Shown here: in pieces, positions 18,231 to 25,583 of the stretch | Layout of the letters: the number at the start of each line of letters is the position of its first letter | Position numbering within the stretch: the first letter of the stretch is position 1 | Source: Oscillospiraceae bacterium | GTDB lineage: Bacteria > Bacillota > Clostridia > Oscillospirales > Oscillospiraceae | Assembly: GCA_020025715.1 (NCBI GenBank) | Contig: JAHHRQ010000004.1 | Span: 1 to 64,000, forward strand | Length of the DNA: 64,000 nt | Reading direction: 5' to 3' | Translations under genes and position numbers: made by a program | The notes under the pieces: model-generated | What the model saw: the letters and a program-made list of their open reading frames with translations, nothing else | Database searches by the model: none | Told to the model about the DNA's origin: nothing

Positions 18231-19110
18231 AATGGCTTTCTTCCTTTAGTTTCAAGTCTAAAAGTTCGGGATTATTGCAGATATGCTGAATAAGCTTAAG
18301 AGAACGGGCAAAATAAAATCCGTCCGCTATGCGCTCATCCAAGGTTGCGCCTATATCCACAAAGTCCCTTATCTCTATGCTTCCGTCATCATTTATCTGC
18401 TGTCCCTTATGGATTTTGCCTATGGTAATAAATACGGAGGTAGTACCGTAATTATTCAGGTGATGATAAACAGAGGGGCATTTTATACTGCCCAGATTAC
18501 TCATCATTACGGTTGCACAGTTGGAATCCCCATCGGTAAGAAATCTGGGGGTTTTGCCCCAGAAATCAAGCCATCGCACGATTTTAACCGCCAGCATCAG
18601 AATAGGTCTCGGCAGGTGGCCTATGGTGTTTATGGTGTCGGTAATGCCGCCGGAGGTGGGGGCGGAACGCATTTTGTTCACATCGCCTACTATAAAGCGG
18701 CTTATGGCTTCAAGGTCATCATCCGGCTTTGCCACATACTGCATAAGGCTCTCCTCGCTGTGGTCGGAAAAGCGGCGCTTTGCGAGAAAGCTTATGGTAA
18801 TATCATGGCGCTCATATATGCGTCTGCCCTGAATGAAGCGGTTGAGGTAAGGCCGCTCATTTACAACTCTTGCCACCATTGCAACAAAGCAATGGAAAAG
18901 CGTGGTCTTATATTCAGGCTCTCCGCTGTTTTTCTCGTCTATATATTTTAAAAGCTCGGTAACATCAATTTCCTGTTTAAGATAAACTTCACAGTCTGTT
19001 CTGTGAGGGTACAGACTGCCCATGAGAACATTGAGACCGGGTGCATCCTTCACCCATACGGCGTCTCTTCTGTCTCCCCATTTGTGTTTCGGTTTTTCCG
19101 AAAAGGCCAA
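18217..19110 (-). CDS. Stand-alone E2-type (2-oxoacid dehydrogenase) acyltransferase domain protein
   Basis: 297 residues with the CAT/E2 catalytic-domain fold but no lipoyl or peripheral-subunit-binding domain. In the active-site motif DHRxxDG of the family this protein has DERIADG (258-264): the catalytic His is Glu259 while Asp263 and Gly264 remain. It may therefore use another mechanism or have a non-catalytic role. The TTG start has AAAGGAGAG well placed upstream. It is the first gene of an operon with the acyl-CoA ligase, which overlaps its end. Confidence 0.78.
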   Translation of the reverse strand: MAFSEKPKHKWGDRRDAVWVKDAPGLNVLMGSLYPHRTDCEVYLKQEIDVTELLKYIDEKNSGEPEYKTTLFHCFVAMVARVVNERPYLNRFIQGRRIYERHDITISFLAKRRFSDHSEESLMQYVAKPDDDLEAISRFIVGDVNKMRSAPTSGGITDTINTIGHLPRPILMLAVKIVRWLDFWGKTPRFLTDGDSNCATVMMSNLGSIKCPSVYHHLNNYGTTSVFITIGKIHKGQQINDDGSIEIRDFVDIGATLDERIADGFYFARSLKLIQHICNNPELLDLKLKEESHYEFV

Positions 19111-19158
19111 TGCAATCTCTCCTTTATAATTTATTCTCCCTTATATTTTCCATTGAAG

Positions 19159-19178
19159 ATTTGCTCTCTATAGCAAAT
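19159..19178. promoter_or_regulatory. Inverted repeat, candidate operator of the acyltransferase-ligase operon
   Basis: Perfect seven-base inverted repeat ATTTGCT-N6-AGCAAAT, placed just downstream of the expected transcription start of the promoter at 19188-19216. Position suits a repressor such as a TetR-type acyl-CoA sensor, but the regulator is not known. Confidence 0.35.
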
Positions 19179-19187
19179 TCATAGTCA

Positions 19188-19216
19188 AAAATAGCACATT
19201 TTATTGTGAAAAGCAA
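19188..19216 (-). promoter_or_regulatory. Promoter of the E2-like acyltransferase-ligase operon
   Basis: TTGCTT (19211-19216), a 17-base spacer and TATTTT (19188-19193) on the minus strand, about 80 bases before the TTG start. Confidence 0.5.
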
Positions 19217-19304
19217 GAGAGATTATTTTCTAAGGTGAAAATCGGCTTTAAACTACGATTATCTTTGCAGAGTGTAAATGTCACTTCAAAGAGGCATTTG
19301 TCCA

Positions 19305-19333
19305 TTGACAGGGATAGGTGACTTTACTATAAT
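19305..19333 (+). promoter_or_regulatory. Consensus sigma-A promoter of the starch-module protein
   Basis: TTGACA, exactly 17 bases, TATAAT. Both hexamers are perfect consensus. The leader to the ATG at 19391 is about 50 bases. This predicts strong constitutive transcription. Confidence 0.85.
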
Positions 19334-19390
19334 GAAAAATAGATAAATTCGAAAATAAGCCGGACTTGTGCCGGAGAAGGGAGAGAGAAA

Positions 19391-19885
19391 ATGGATCTCG
19401 GATCTGAAAACTCAGATTTGATACAAGTAAGCGCCAAAGTTCCGGCCTACTGGCATGAACCGCATCTGTGGGCATGGTCTGACGAGGGTGAAAACGCTTT
19501 CTACTCCTGGCCCGGCGGAGTAATGACGAAAGCGGAAAACGGCTACACCCTCCACGCCCCCAAGTGGGTTGACCATGTGATAGTAAACGCCTGCAACGGC
19601 TACTATAAAACAGAGGACATTACAGTAGAAGCGGGAAAGGATATTTATTTAAACATTCGGGATAAGGATAATTACATTCTAAGCTACGAGAAAATGGAGG
19701 ATTTCCCCGACGGGTATTCATCTCCCGCCTCAGAGCATGAGGAATTTAATCCCCCCGAAGCTGCGCCTCCCGCTCCGGCAGAAAAAAAGCGCCCGGACCT
19801 GCGCCTTCCGGCGGTATGTGCAGGGGCGGCTCTTGCGCTGGGACTCGGAATATATCTCATAGCACGGCATAAAAAACGGCATTAA
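19391..19885 (+). CDS. Small membrane-anchored protein with a CBM26-like starch-binding module
   Basis: 164 residues. Residues ~12-100 resemble starch-binding modules of the CBM26 type: an aromatic start (AYWHEPHLWAWSDEG), WPGGVMTKAENGY, and a C-terminal strand DHVIVNACNGYYKTEDI. A Pro/Ala/Glu-rich linker (~108-130) and one transmembrane helix with a basic tail (LRLPAVCAGAALALGLGIYL, then HKKRH) follow. No signal peptide is visible at the N-terminus, so either the module lies inside or it is exported by an uncommon route (tail anchor). It has a perfect sigma-A promoter and its own terminator. The family assignment is by pattern only. Confidence 0.6.
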   Translation: MDLGSENSDLIQVSAKVPAYWHEPHLWAWSDEGENAFYSWPGGVMTKAENGYTLHAPKWVDHVIVNACNGYYKTEDITVEAGKDIYLNIRDKDNYILSYEKMEDFPDGYSSPASEHEEFNPPEAAPPAPAEKKRPDLRLPAVCAGAALALGLGIYLIARHKKRH

Positions 19886-19917
19886 AAAATCAGGACACTG
19901 AATGTGTCCTGATTTTT
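19885..19917. terminator. Bidirectional terminator
   Basis: AAAAATCAGGACAC/GTGTCCTGATTTTT perfect stem between the plus-strand starch-module gene and the minus-strand AI-2E family gene. Confidence 0.92.
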
Positions 19918-19919
19918 CT

Positions 19920-21020
19920 TTATTCTTTGTCAAGTGCGGGAAAACTTATAATTCCCTTTTCATGCAGCTCCCTTAAAAATGCTATTGCAAGGGGAACGCC
20001 GAACATGCCTATAAATCCGAAAGCCTGAACGCCGATTAACATTCCCGCAAAGGTGACAACGGGATGAAGATGTATCTGGTGGCCTACAAGCTTGGGTTCA
20101 AGGGTGTTTCTGACAACGGTAATAAGTATGTAAAGGATAATAAGCTTTATTCCCATGCCGATTTTCCGCCGCAGGAGAGAAATAACCGCCCACGGAATAA
20201 GAATAGTACCTGTTCCCAGAACCGGCAGGATGTCCATAAGGGCAACTAAAATTGCGACGGTGGCAGAGCTGCCGACCCCGACTATTGCAAAGCCCGCCCA
20301 AAGCTCAAAAAAAGTAAGGGTGAAGATGAAAAGATAGGGCACAAGGCATTTGGGCAGAGTGTGGCCGAAGAACTGACCCGCCTGTTTCAAAACGGGCTTT
20401 ACCTTTTCAGGCATGATTTTCAGAATGAAGCCTCTCACGCTTTCAAAGTCCGCCGCAATAAATACAGCCGCAATAAGGCTTATTATGGTTTTCATTACGC
20501 CGCCGGGGACAGAAGTAAGAAAGCCGCCGAAGGAGCTGAACAGGTTTCCGAAGAAGGGGCCTATGCTGTTGGAGATAATGCCGAAAGCGGAATTCAAAGC
20601 CGAATCCATAGCTTCACCGGTTGCAGGGTCAATGTTTGCAACTATCTGCTCCAGAAACTCAAATAAATAGGCCATGTCGGGCAGAACGCCCTCCTGAAAA
20701 ATCTTAGGCAGCTTCTTTGCAAGGCTCTGCACTCCCATTACAAGGGGCGTGCCTATAAGGGCAACCACCAGAACCGCCAGCGCAAAGAACACCAGAATCA
20801 TAATAATTGACAAGATTGCTCTGGGTATTTTGGTTTTTTTCTGCAAAAAGCTTACAGGTCTGTTCACTATCCACGCCACAATGTAGGCTATAATAAAAGG
20901 CATAAACACAGGAAGGACATATTTTGCACCCACCACGCAGCAGGCAATTATCATGCCCCAATAGAGGAAATCAATTACCGCTTTTCTTCTGCGTTCAGTC
21001 TTGTCTATATCATTTTCCAA
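19920..21020 (-). CDS. AI-2E family transporter (YtvI-like permease)
   Basis: 366 residues with about eight hydrophobic helices in the AI-2E family arrangement: a helix pair near the N-terminus, a polar middle domain (~140-210), and a C-terminal block containing GHQIHLHPVVTFAGMLIG, close to the family signature. Members include sporulation-related YtvI and export or antiport proteins; the substrate is unknown. It is divergent from the sugar operon starting at 21176. Confidence 0.85.
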   Translation of the reverse strand: MENDIDKTERRRKAVIDFLYWGMIIACCVVGAKYVLPVFMPFIIAYIVAWIVNRPVSFLQKKTKIPRAILSIIMILVFFALAVLVVALIGTPLVMGVQSLAKKLPKIFQEGVLPDMAYLFEFLEQIVANIDPATGEAMDSALNSAFGIISNSIGPFFGNLFSSFGGFLTSVPGGVMKTIISLIAAVFIAADFESVRGFILKIMPEKVKPVLKQAGQFFGHTLPKCLVPYLFIFTLTFFELWAGFAIVGVGSSATVAILVALMDILPVLGTGTILIPWAVISLLRRKIGMGIKLIILYILITVVRNTLEPKLVGHQIHLHPVVTFAGMLIGVQAFGFIGMFGVPLAIAFLRELHEKGIISFPALDKE

Positions 21021-21105
21021 AGTATCACCTCTAAAATAATTTAACTCGCTGAATTAAATATACCATTTTTTCGCACCATGTCAATAATTTAGATTAAATA
21101 TATAT

Positions 21106-21140
21106 AAGCGCTTGCGATTTCACAGCCAATCTATTATACT
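21106..21140 (+). promoter_or_regulatory. Promoter with LacI/CcpA-type operator for the sugar operon
   Basis: TTGCGA (21112-21117), 17-base spacer, TATACT (21135-21140). The palindrome AAGCGCTT (21106-21113) overlaps the -35 region and fits the AANCGNTT core bound by LacI-family regulators. It matches the full CcpA cre consensus only partly, so a local LacI-type repressor is as likely. Confidence 0.5.
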
Positions 21141-21175
21141 TTGTAATAAGGTAATGTAAGAAAGGAGCCTCAAAA

Positions 21176-21874
21176 ATGAAACGTTCCGAGATAAACAAGG
21201 CCTTAAAAGAGCTTGAAGAAATGTGCCGCCGGCACTGCTGTTACCTTCCCCCTTTCTGCTCATTTACACCGGAGGACTGGCAGAGCAAGGGAAAAGAATA
21301 TGACGAAATAAGAGACTGTATGTTAGGTTACGATATAACCGACTACGGTATGGGAAACTTCGACAAAATGGGTTTTTCCCTTATAACCATAAGAAACGGC
21401 AACCGTGAAATGCCGGATAAATACCCCAAGGTCTATGCCGAAAAGCTGCTTTACCTTAAAGAGGGACAGTATTCCCCCATGCACTTTCACTGGTATAAAA
21501 CCGAGGATATTATAAACCGGGGCGGCGGCAATGTGCTTATACGAGTATATAATAGTCTGCCGGACGAGGAAATAGACTATAATTCAGATGTTACCGTTCA
21601 CACCGACGGCAGGACATATACCGTTCCCGCCGGAACTCAGATACGGCTCACCCCCGGCGAGAGCATACACATTTATCAGCGCCTCTACCACGACTTTAAC
21701 GTGGAGGAGGGCACGGGAAATGTGCTGTTGGGCGAAGTTAGCCAGTGCAACGACGACAAAAACGACAACCGCTTCAATCCTCCCATGGGGCGCTTCCCCG
21801 AAATTGAAGAGGACGAGAAGCCGTACAGATTACTATGCTTTGAATATCCGAAAGGCAGGGACGTGAATGACTGA
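21176..21874 (+). CDS. D-lyxose/D-mannose ketol-isomerase-like cupin protein
   Basis: 232 residues. The cupin metal site is visible as HFHWYKTEDI with a later His in RLYHDF. The sequence fits the D-lyxose isomerase family (EcSI/YdaE-like), which interconverts D-lyxose and D-xylulose or D-mannose and D-fructose using Mn. A ribosome site (AAAGGAG) precedes the ATG. The kinase that follows overlaps it by eight bases, which fits an isomerase-kinase route converting a rare sugar to a phosphorylated ketose. Exact substrate is not known. Confidence 0.8.
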   Translation: MKRSEINKALKELEEMCRRHCCYLPPFCSFTPEDWQSKGKEYDEIRDCMLGYDITDYGMGNFDKMGFSLITIRNGNREMPDKYPKVYAEKLLYLKEGQYSPMHFHWYKTEDIINRGGGNVLIRVYNSLPDEEIDYNSDVTVHTDGRTYTVPAGTQIRLTPGESIHIYQRLYHDFNVEEGTGNVLLGEVSQCNDDKNDNRFNPPMGRFPEIEEDEKPYRLLCFEYPKGRDVND

Positions 21875-22844
21875 GGTTTGCGCGTTAGGCGAACTGCTGA
21901 TAGATTTTACTACCGTAAAAAAAGATGAAACCGGCTACCCCACCATGGAGGCTCACCCCGGCGGCGCACCTGCAAACTTCCTTGCAGCATTAAGCCGCTT
22001 CGGCGCAGAAACAGGATTTATAGGCAAGGTGGGAGACGACACATTCGGAAGGCTTTTAAAAGGCACTTTGGAGGATGCGGGCATTTCCACCCGCGGTCTT
22101 ATCTTTGACCCCCACCATTTTACCACTCTCGCCTTTGTAACCCTTGACGAAAACGGAAACCGTGAGTTTTCATTCAGCCGCAAGCCGGGAGCTGACACCT
22201 TTCTCAGCTTTCCGGAGGTCAATTACGACCTGATAAATGAGGCAAAGTTTCTCCACTTCGGCTCTCTTTCCCTTACCGATGAGCCTGCCCGAAGCGCCGT
22301 TGCAATGGCGGTAAGCGAGGCAAAGCGTCACAATACCCTTTTAAGCTATGACCCTAACCTTCGTCTCCCGCTCTGGGAAAATAAGGAAGAAGCAAAAGAG
22401 CAGCTTATCTGGGGCTTAAAGCAGGCGGACGTGGTGAAGATAAGCGGCGAGGAAGTGGATTTTCTCTTTGCTCTCAACCCAGAGGATGGGGCAAAACACA
22501 TTATGCAGGAGTTTAAAAACATTAAGCTCTGCTATGTGACATGCGGAGAAAAGGGCGCATATTTCATTAACCGGAACGCCTTCGGCTTTGTGCCCGCTCT
22601 TAAAGTGCTTAATGTTTGCGACACCACCGGCGCCGGTGACATTTTCGGCGGTTCTGCCATGTTCGCTTTTTTGAAAACCGAAAAAGCCCCCGAGGAATTA
22701 TCCGAAGCGGAGCTTACGAAAATCGTCCGCTTTGCAAGCACCTCCGCCGGTCTGTCCACCGAGAGAGCAGGCGGCATTTCCTCCGTTCCCTCTTTTGAGG
22801 AAGTTACTGCAAGAATGAAAGAAGAATATAATGAAGATTTTTGA
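21867..22844 (+). CDS. PfkB family carbohydrate kinase (fructokinase type)
   Basis: 325 residues. N-terminal PfkB glycine motif (HPGGAPANFLAALSRFG) and C-terminal motif with catalytic Asp (CDTTGAGDIFGG) are both present. Similar enzymes phosphorylate fructose or other ketoses with ATP. Translation is coupled to the isomerase gene upstream (eight-base overlap) and to the membrane protein gene downstream (14-base overlap). Combined with the isomerase it would make fructose-6-phosphate or xylulose-5-phosphate. Confidence 0.9.
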   Translation: MTEVCALGELLIDFTTVKKDETGYPTMEAHPGGAPANFLAALSRFGAETGFIGKVGDDTFGRLLKGTLEDAGISTRGLIFDPHHFTTLAFVTLDENGNREFSFSRKPGADTFLSFPEVNYDLINEAKFLHFGSLSLTDEPARSAVAMAVSEAKRHNTLLSYDPNLRLPLWENKEEAKEQLIWGLKQADVVKISGEEVDFLFALNPEDGAKHIMQEFKNIKLCYVTCGEKGAYFINRNAFGFVPALKVLNVCDTTGAGDIFGGSAMFAFLKTEKAPEELSEAELTKIVRFASTSAGLSTERAGGISSVPSFEEVTARMKEEYNEDF

Positions 22845-23457
22845 TATTGACAGTCCATTTTCCAGATTTTTAAGCAATGTATGCGACATTGTGATCGTAA
22901 ACCTGCTGTTTGTCCTCTGCTCTATCCCCGTAGTTACTGCGGGGGCATCACTCTCCGCCATGAATTACGCTACTCAGTGCATGGTGTACGATAAGGGCAG
23001 CGGCGTTGCAAAGAATTTCTTTAAGGGCTTTAAGGAGAATTTTAAGCAGTCCACTTTGTACTTCATCCCCGCCGCCTTAATTATGGCAAGCCTTATTTAT
23101 GAATACATTTTTCTTGTGCCTCAGGCGGGAATTTCAGGTCAGTTCAGCGGGATGCTGATTTTCTTTCTGATGATACTGCTTGTATGCTTTTCATCCTACA
23201 TTTTTCCCCTTATTGTCCGCTACAAAAACGGTCTTAAAGACCACATTAAAAACGGCGTACTGCTTACTTTCGGAAAGCTGCCTAAAACCGTTCTGCTTTT
23301 TCTTTTAAATGTTCTGCCGCTTATACTTTTCATGGCTGCTCCGGTGGCTTTTATTAAAAGCTCTGTTTTCTGGATTGTAATCGGCTTCGGGCTTACGAAC
23401 CGGCTTTGCAGCCGGATTTTAAAACCTGTATTTGATGAAATTGAGGAGGAATTATAA
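22831..23457 (+). CDS. YesL/DUF624 family membrane protein
   Basis: 208 residues, four to six hydrophobic helices. The N-terminus (IDSPFSRFLSNVCDIVIVNL) and the VTAGASLSAMNYATQCMV segment fit the YesL/DUF624 family, commonly found in sugar utilisation operons in Firmicutes, function unknown. It overlaps the kinase gene by 14 bases and touches the next start by one base. Confidence 0.8.
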   Translation: MKIFDIDSPFSRFLSNVCDIVIVNLLFVLCSIPVVTAGASLSAMNYATQCMVYDKGSGVAKNFFKGFKENFKQSTLYFIPAALIMASLIYEYIFLVPQAGISGQFSGMLIFFLMILLVCFSSYIFPLIVRYKNGLKDHIKNGVLLTFGKLPKTVLLFLLNVLPLILFMAAPVAFIKSSVFWIVIGFGLTNRLCSRILKPVFDEIEEEL

Positions 23458-24182
23458 TGGCTGTGTTGGAAGGCTGCTGCTGTGATGAACATCATCACGC
23501 CGCAAACTGCATCATCTGCGGCAAGCCTATAATCTATCTTAAAAATGAACAGCTTATGGAATGTGCCGTCTGCCACAAAGTTAAACCCGCTAATGCCGCC
23601 TGCGTTGACGGGCACTTTGTATGTGACGAGTGCCACAGCTCAGGCAGCGATGAAATTCTGGGTTTTCTCAGGAAGAGCCGTGAGGACGACCCTATAAAGC
23701 TGTTTCTGGACGTTTGCAGCCTTGACGCCGTGCACCTCCACGGCCCCGAGCACCACAGCATTGTCCCCTGCGTTCTCCTTACTGCATACAAAAACTGCGG
23801 CGGAGAAATTGACTTCGGTAAAGCAATGGATACCGCATGGCGGAGAGGGCAGGATGTTCCCGGCGGTGCCTGCGGCTTTCTGGGCGTATGCGGTGCAGCG
23901 TCAGGGGCGGGAATTTTCGAGAGTATTCTTGTAGGGGCAAGCCCCCTCACTCCTTTAGAGTGGGAATACCCCCAGCGCATGACGGCGCAGGTATTAAATA
24001 AGCTTGTAGAGGTTGGCGGCCCCCGCTGCTGCAAGCGTACAGGACGGCTTGCAATAGAAACGGCCTCGGAGTTTCTGCGGGAAAAGCATGGTTTCTGTAT
24101 GCCGTTTTCACGGCCTAAATGCACCTTCTCCGGCAAAAACAAAGAATGTCTCAAAGGGCGCTGTCCCTTCTTCGAGCCTTAA
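23457..24182 (+). CDS. Cys-rich DUF5714 family protein
   Basis: 241 residues. The first ~60 residues hold several Cys pairs (CCCDEHHH, CIICG, CAVCH, CDEC), suggesting a zinc- or iron-sulfur-binding unit. The rest (GGACGFLGVCGAASGAGIF, RCCKR and a C-terminal Cys set) fits the DUF5714 family, whose role is unknown to me. It is the last gene of the isomerase-kinase-YesL operon; a functional link with sugar use is not obvious. It converges on the His-rich CsoR-like gene. Confidence 0.65.
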   Translation: MAVLEGCCCDEHHHAANCIICGKPIIYLKNEQLMECAVCHKVKPANAACVDGHFVCDECHSSGSDEILGFLRKSREDDPIKLFLDVCSLDAVHLHGPEHHSIVPCVLLTAYKNCGGEIDFGKAMDTAWRRGQDVPGGACGFLGVCGAASGAGIFESILVGASPLTPLEWEYPQRMTAQVLNKLVEVGGPRCCKRTGRLAIETASEFLREKHGFCMPFSRPKCTFSGKNKECLKGRCPFFEP

Positions 24183-24190
24183 AAGGGTAT

Positions 24191-24222
24191 AAAAAAAGAC
24201 GCGGTTTAACGCGTCTTTTTTT
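24191..24222. terminator. Bidirectional terminator
   Basis: GACGCG/CGCGTC stem with A run and T run on either side, between the convergent DUF5714 and CsoR-like genes. Confidence 0.92.
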
Positions 24223-24223
24223 A

Positions 24224-24847
24224 TTACATAAATCTGTCTATGGCGTCGTTGAGCGCCTTAAACTGATCGGGATCATCGGGGTCAATGTTTGCAACGCAGT
24301 GCTCAAGATGATCTTTTAATATTACCTTTGCCGTACTGCTGAGAGCTGAGCGGACAGCGGCAAGCTGGATTAAAACCTCTGTGCAGTCCCTGCCGTTTTC
24401 CACCATCCGCTTCACACTCTCCAAGTGGCCTATTGCCCGGGAAAGGCGGTTTATAACGGCCTTGGTATGGGTGTGAACGTGCTGGGGGTTCTCGCCCTCA
24501 TGTTCATGGTTATGGTCGTGGTCATGGTTGTGTTCATGGTCGTGCTCATGGTCATGCTGAGCAGCTCCCGCCGCTTCTTCATGGGAATGAGTGTGCACAT
24601 TTCCGTTTTCGCGCCCATGGGTGTGGGTATGATTTGCTATGGGAACTTTGTCATCGTCGCTGCCGTGGTCGTGGACATGGGAATAGAGATTTCCAAGCTC
24701 ATCCACATGGTAATGCTCATGGTCATGCTCACAGAAAATCACGTTGTCGTCGTGGCAGTGGGTGTAAACATTGCCGTTGGCATCAATATGACTGTGCATA
24801 TGCTGATGCACAGTCTCGTCTACTTTCTTTTTCTCGTCATTACTCAT
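24224..24847 (-). CDS. CsoR/RcnR/FrmR-family metal-sensing repressor with a His-rich N-terminal extension
   Basis: 207 residues; the usual family length is about 90. The C-terminal ~80 residues are the all-helical CsoR fold (VINRLSRAIGHLESVKRMVE). Cys155, His180 and Cys184 have exactly the C-x24-H-x3-C spacing of the Cu(I) site of CsoR. The N-terminal ~127 residues contain about 40 His, with three repeats around G-N-V/L-x-x-H-x-H (residues 20-32, 47-59, 77-89) and a run of DHEH units (98-116). The extension probably binds metal, perhaps nickel, cobalt, zinc or copper. No metal transporter is adjacent. Confidence 0.8.
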   Translation of the reverse strand: MSNDEKKKVDETVHQHMHSHIDANGNVYTHCHDDNVIFCEHDHEHYHVDELGNLYSHVHDHGSDDDKVPIANHTHTHGRENGNVHTHSHEEAAGAAQHDHEHDHEHNHDHDHNHEHEGENPQHVHTHTKAVINRLSRAIGHLESVKRMVENGRDCTEVLIQLAAVRSALSSTAKVILKDHLEHCVANIDPDDPDQFKALNDAIDRFM

Positions 24848-24878
24848 AATATCCTCCGAGGCACTGAATAAATTCGGA

Positions 24879-25583
24879 TTACTCCTGAAACTCCCTCCCC
24901 CGCTCCAGCTTTACCGGAACAGGGTCCTTTATTTTAATTGTATCTCTCCCGACCTTGCAGCTTAAAGCCAGAATTTTTACTCCCGCTTTTTCAGCCTCAA
25001 TCAGGCTTTCCGCAAAGTCCGGATCGGTCAGATAATTAGGCTCGAAGTGCTTCACATTATCCATCTGGATAACCAGCACCGCCATGGCTCCGTAACCCTC
25101 ATTTACGCAGTCTATAAGCCCCAGCATATGTTTTCTGCCCCTTGCGGTAGGCGCATCGGGAAAGCGGACAATTCCGTTTTCCTCCAGTGTTACACCCTTT
25201 ACCTCCGCAAAGCAGCGTTTTCCCTCGTACTCAAAATAAAAATCAAAGCGTGAATCACCGTGGGTGCATTCAGGCTTTACATAGTCCGGCACAAAGCCCA
25301 GACCGCCCTCTTTAAGATACTCCCCGAAAACGGCATTGGGGGCGTTGGAGTCCATGTTTATAAGCCTCTCGCCCTTCATTACCCCTATCAGGTCATATTC
25401 TGTTTTCCGCTGTGCACCCGGCTTATAATCCAGAAAAACTCTGGCGTCAGGTGTGAGCAGTTCTCTGCATCTGCCGGTATTTTTAACGTGGCAGCGTTTA
25501 ACCTCGCCCTCAATTTCGCAGTATGCAATAAAACGGTTGGGACGTTCAATAAAGCGCCCCTCCCGAATGTCATTATACTTCAT
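24879..25583 (-). CDS. sfsA: SfsA family DNA/RNA nuclease-like protein
   Basis: 234 residues, full length for SfsA. Family segments are clear: RPNRFIAYCEIEGEVKRCHV near the start, HVKNTGRCRELL, the nuclease-like FAEVKGVTLEENGIVRFPDA, and the C-terminal ALSCKV. The historic name (sugar fermentation stimulation) reflects an E. coli phenotype; the fold suggests a nuclease. It overlaps the end of the ABC ATPase gene by 11 bases and probably shares its transcript. Confidence 0.92.
   Translation of the reverse strand: MKYNDIREGRFIERPNRFIAYCEIEGEVKRCHVKNTGRCRELLTPDARVFLDYKPGAQRKTEYDLIGVMKGERLINMDSNAPNAVFGEYLKEGGLGFVPDYVKPECTHGDSRFDFYFEYEGKRCFAEVKGVTLEENGIVRFPDAPTARGRKHMLGLIDCVNEGYGAMAVLVIQMDNVKHFEPNYLTDPDFAESLIEAEKAGVKILALSCKVGRDTIKIKDPVPVKLERGREFQE

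Noticed and set aside
24480..24600. DNA repeats in the His-rich coding region as a mobile or regulatory repeat
   Set aside because: The DNA repetition is explained by His-Asp/Glu codon runs within one reading frame.
24425..24871. Plus-strand frame rich in Met and Val opposite the His-rich regulator
   Set aside because: The MVMVV pattern is the mirror of His and Asp/Glu codons on the other strand, not a real membrane protein.
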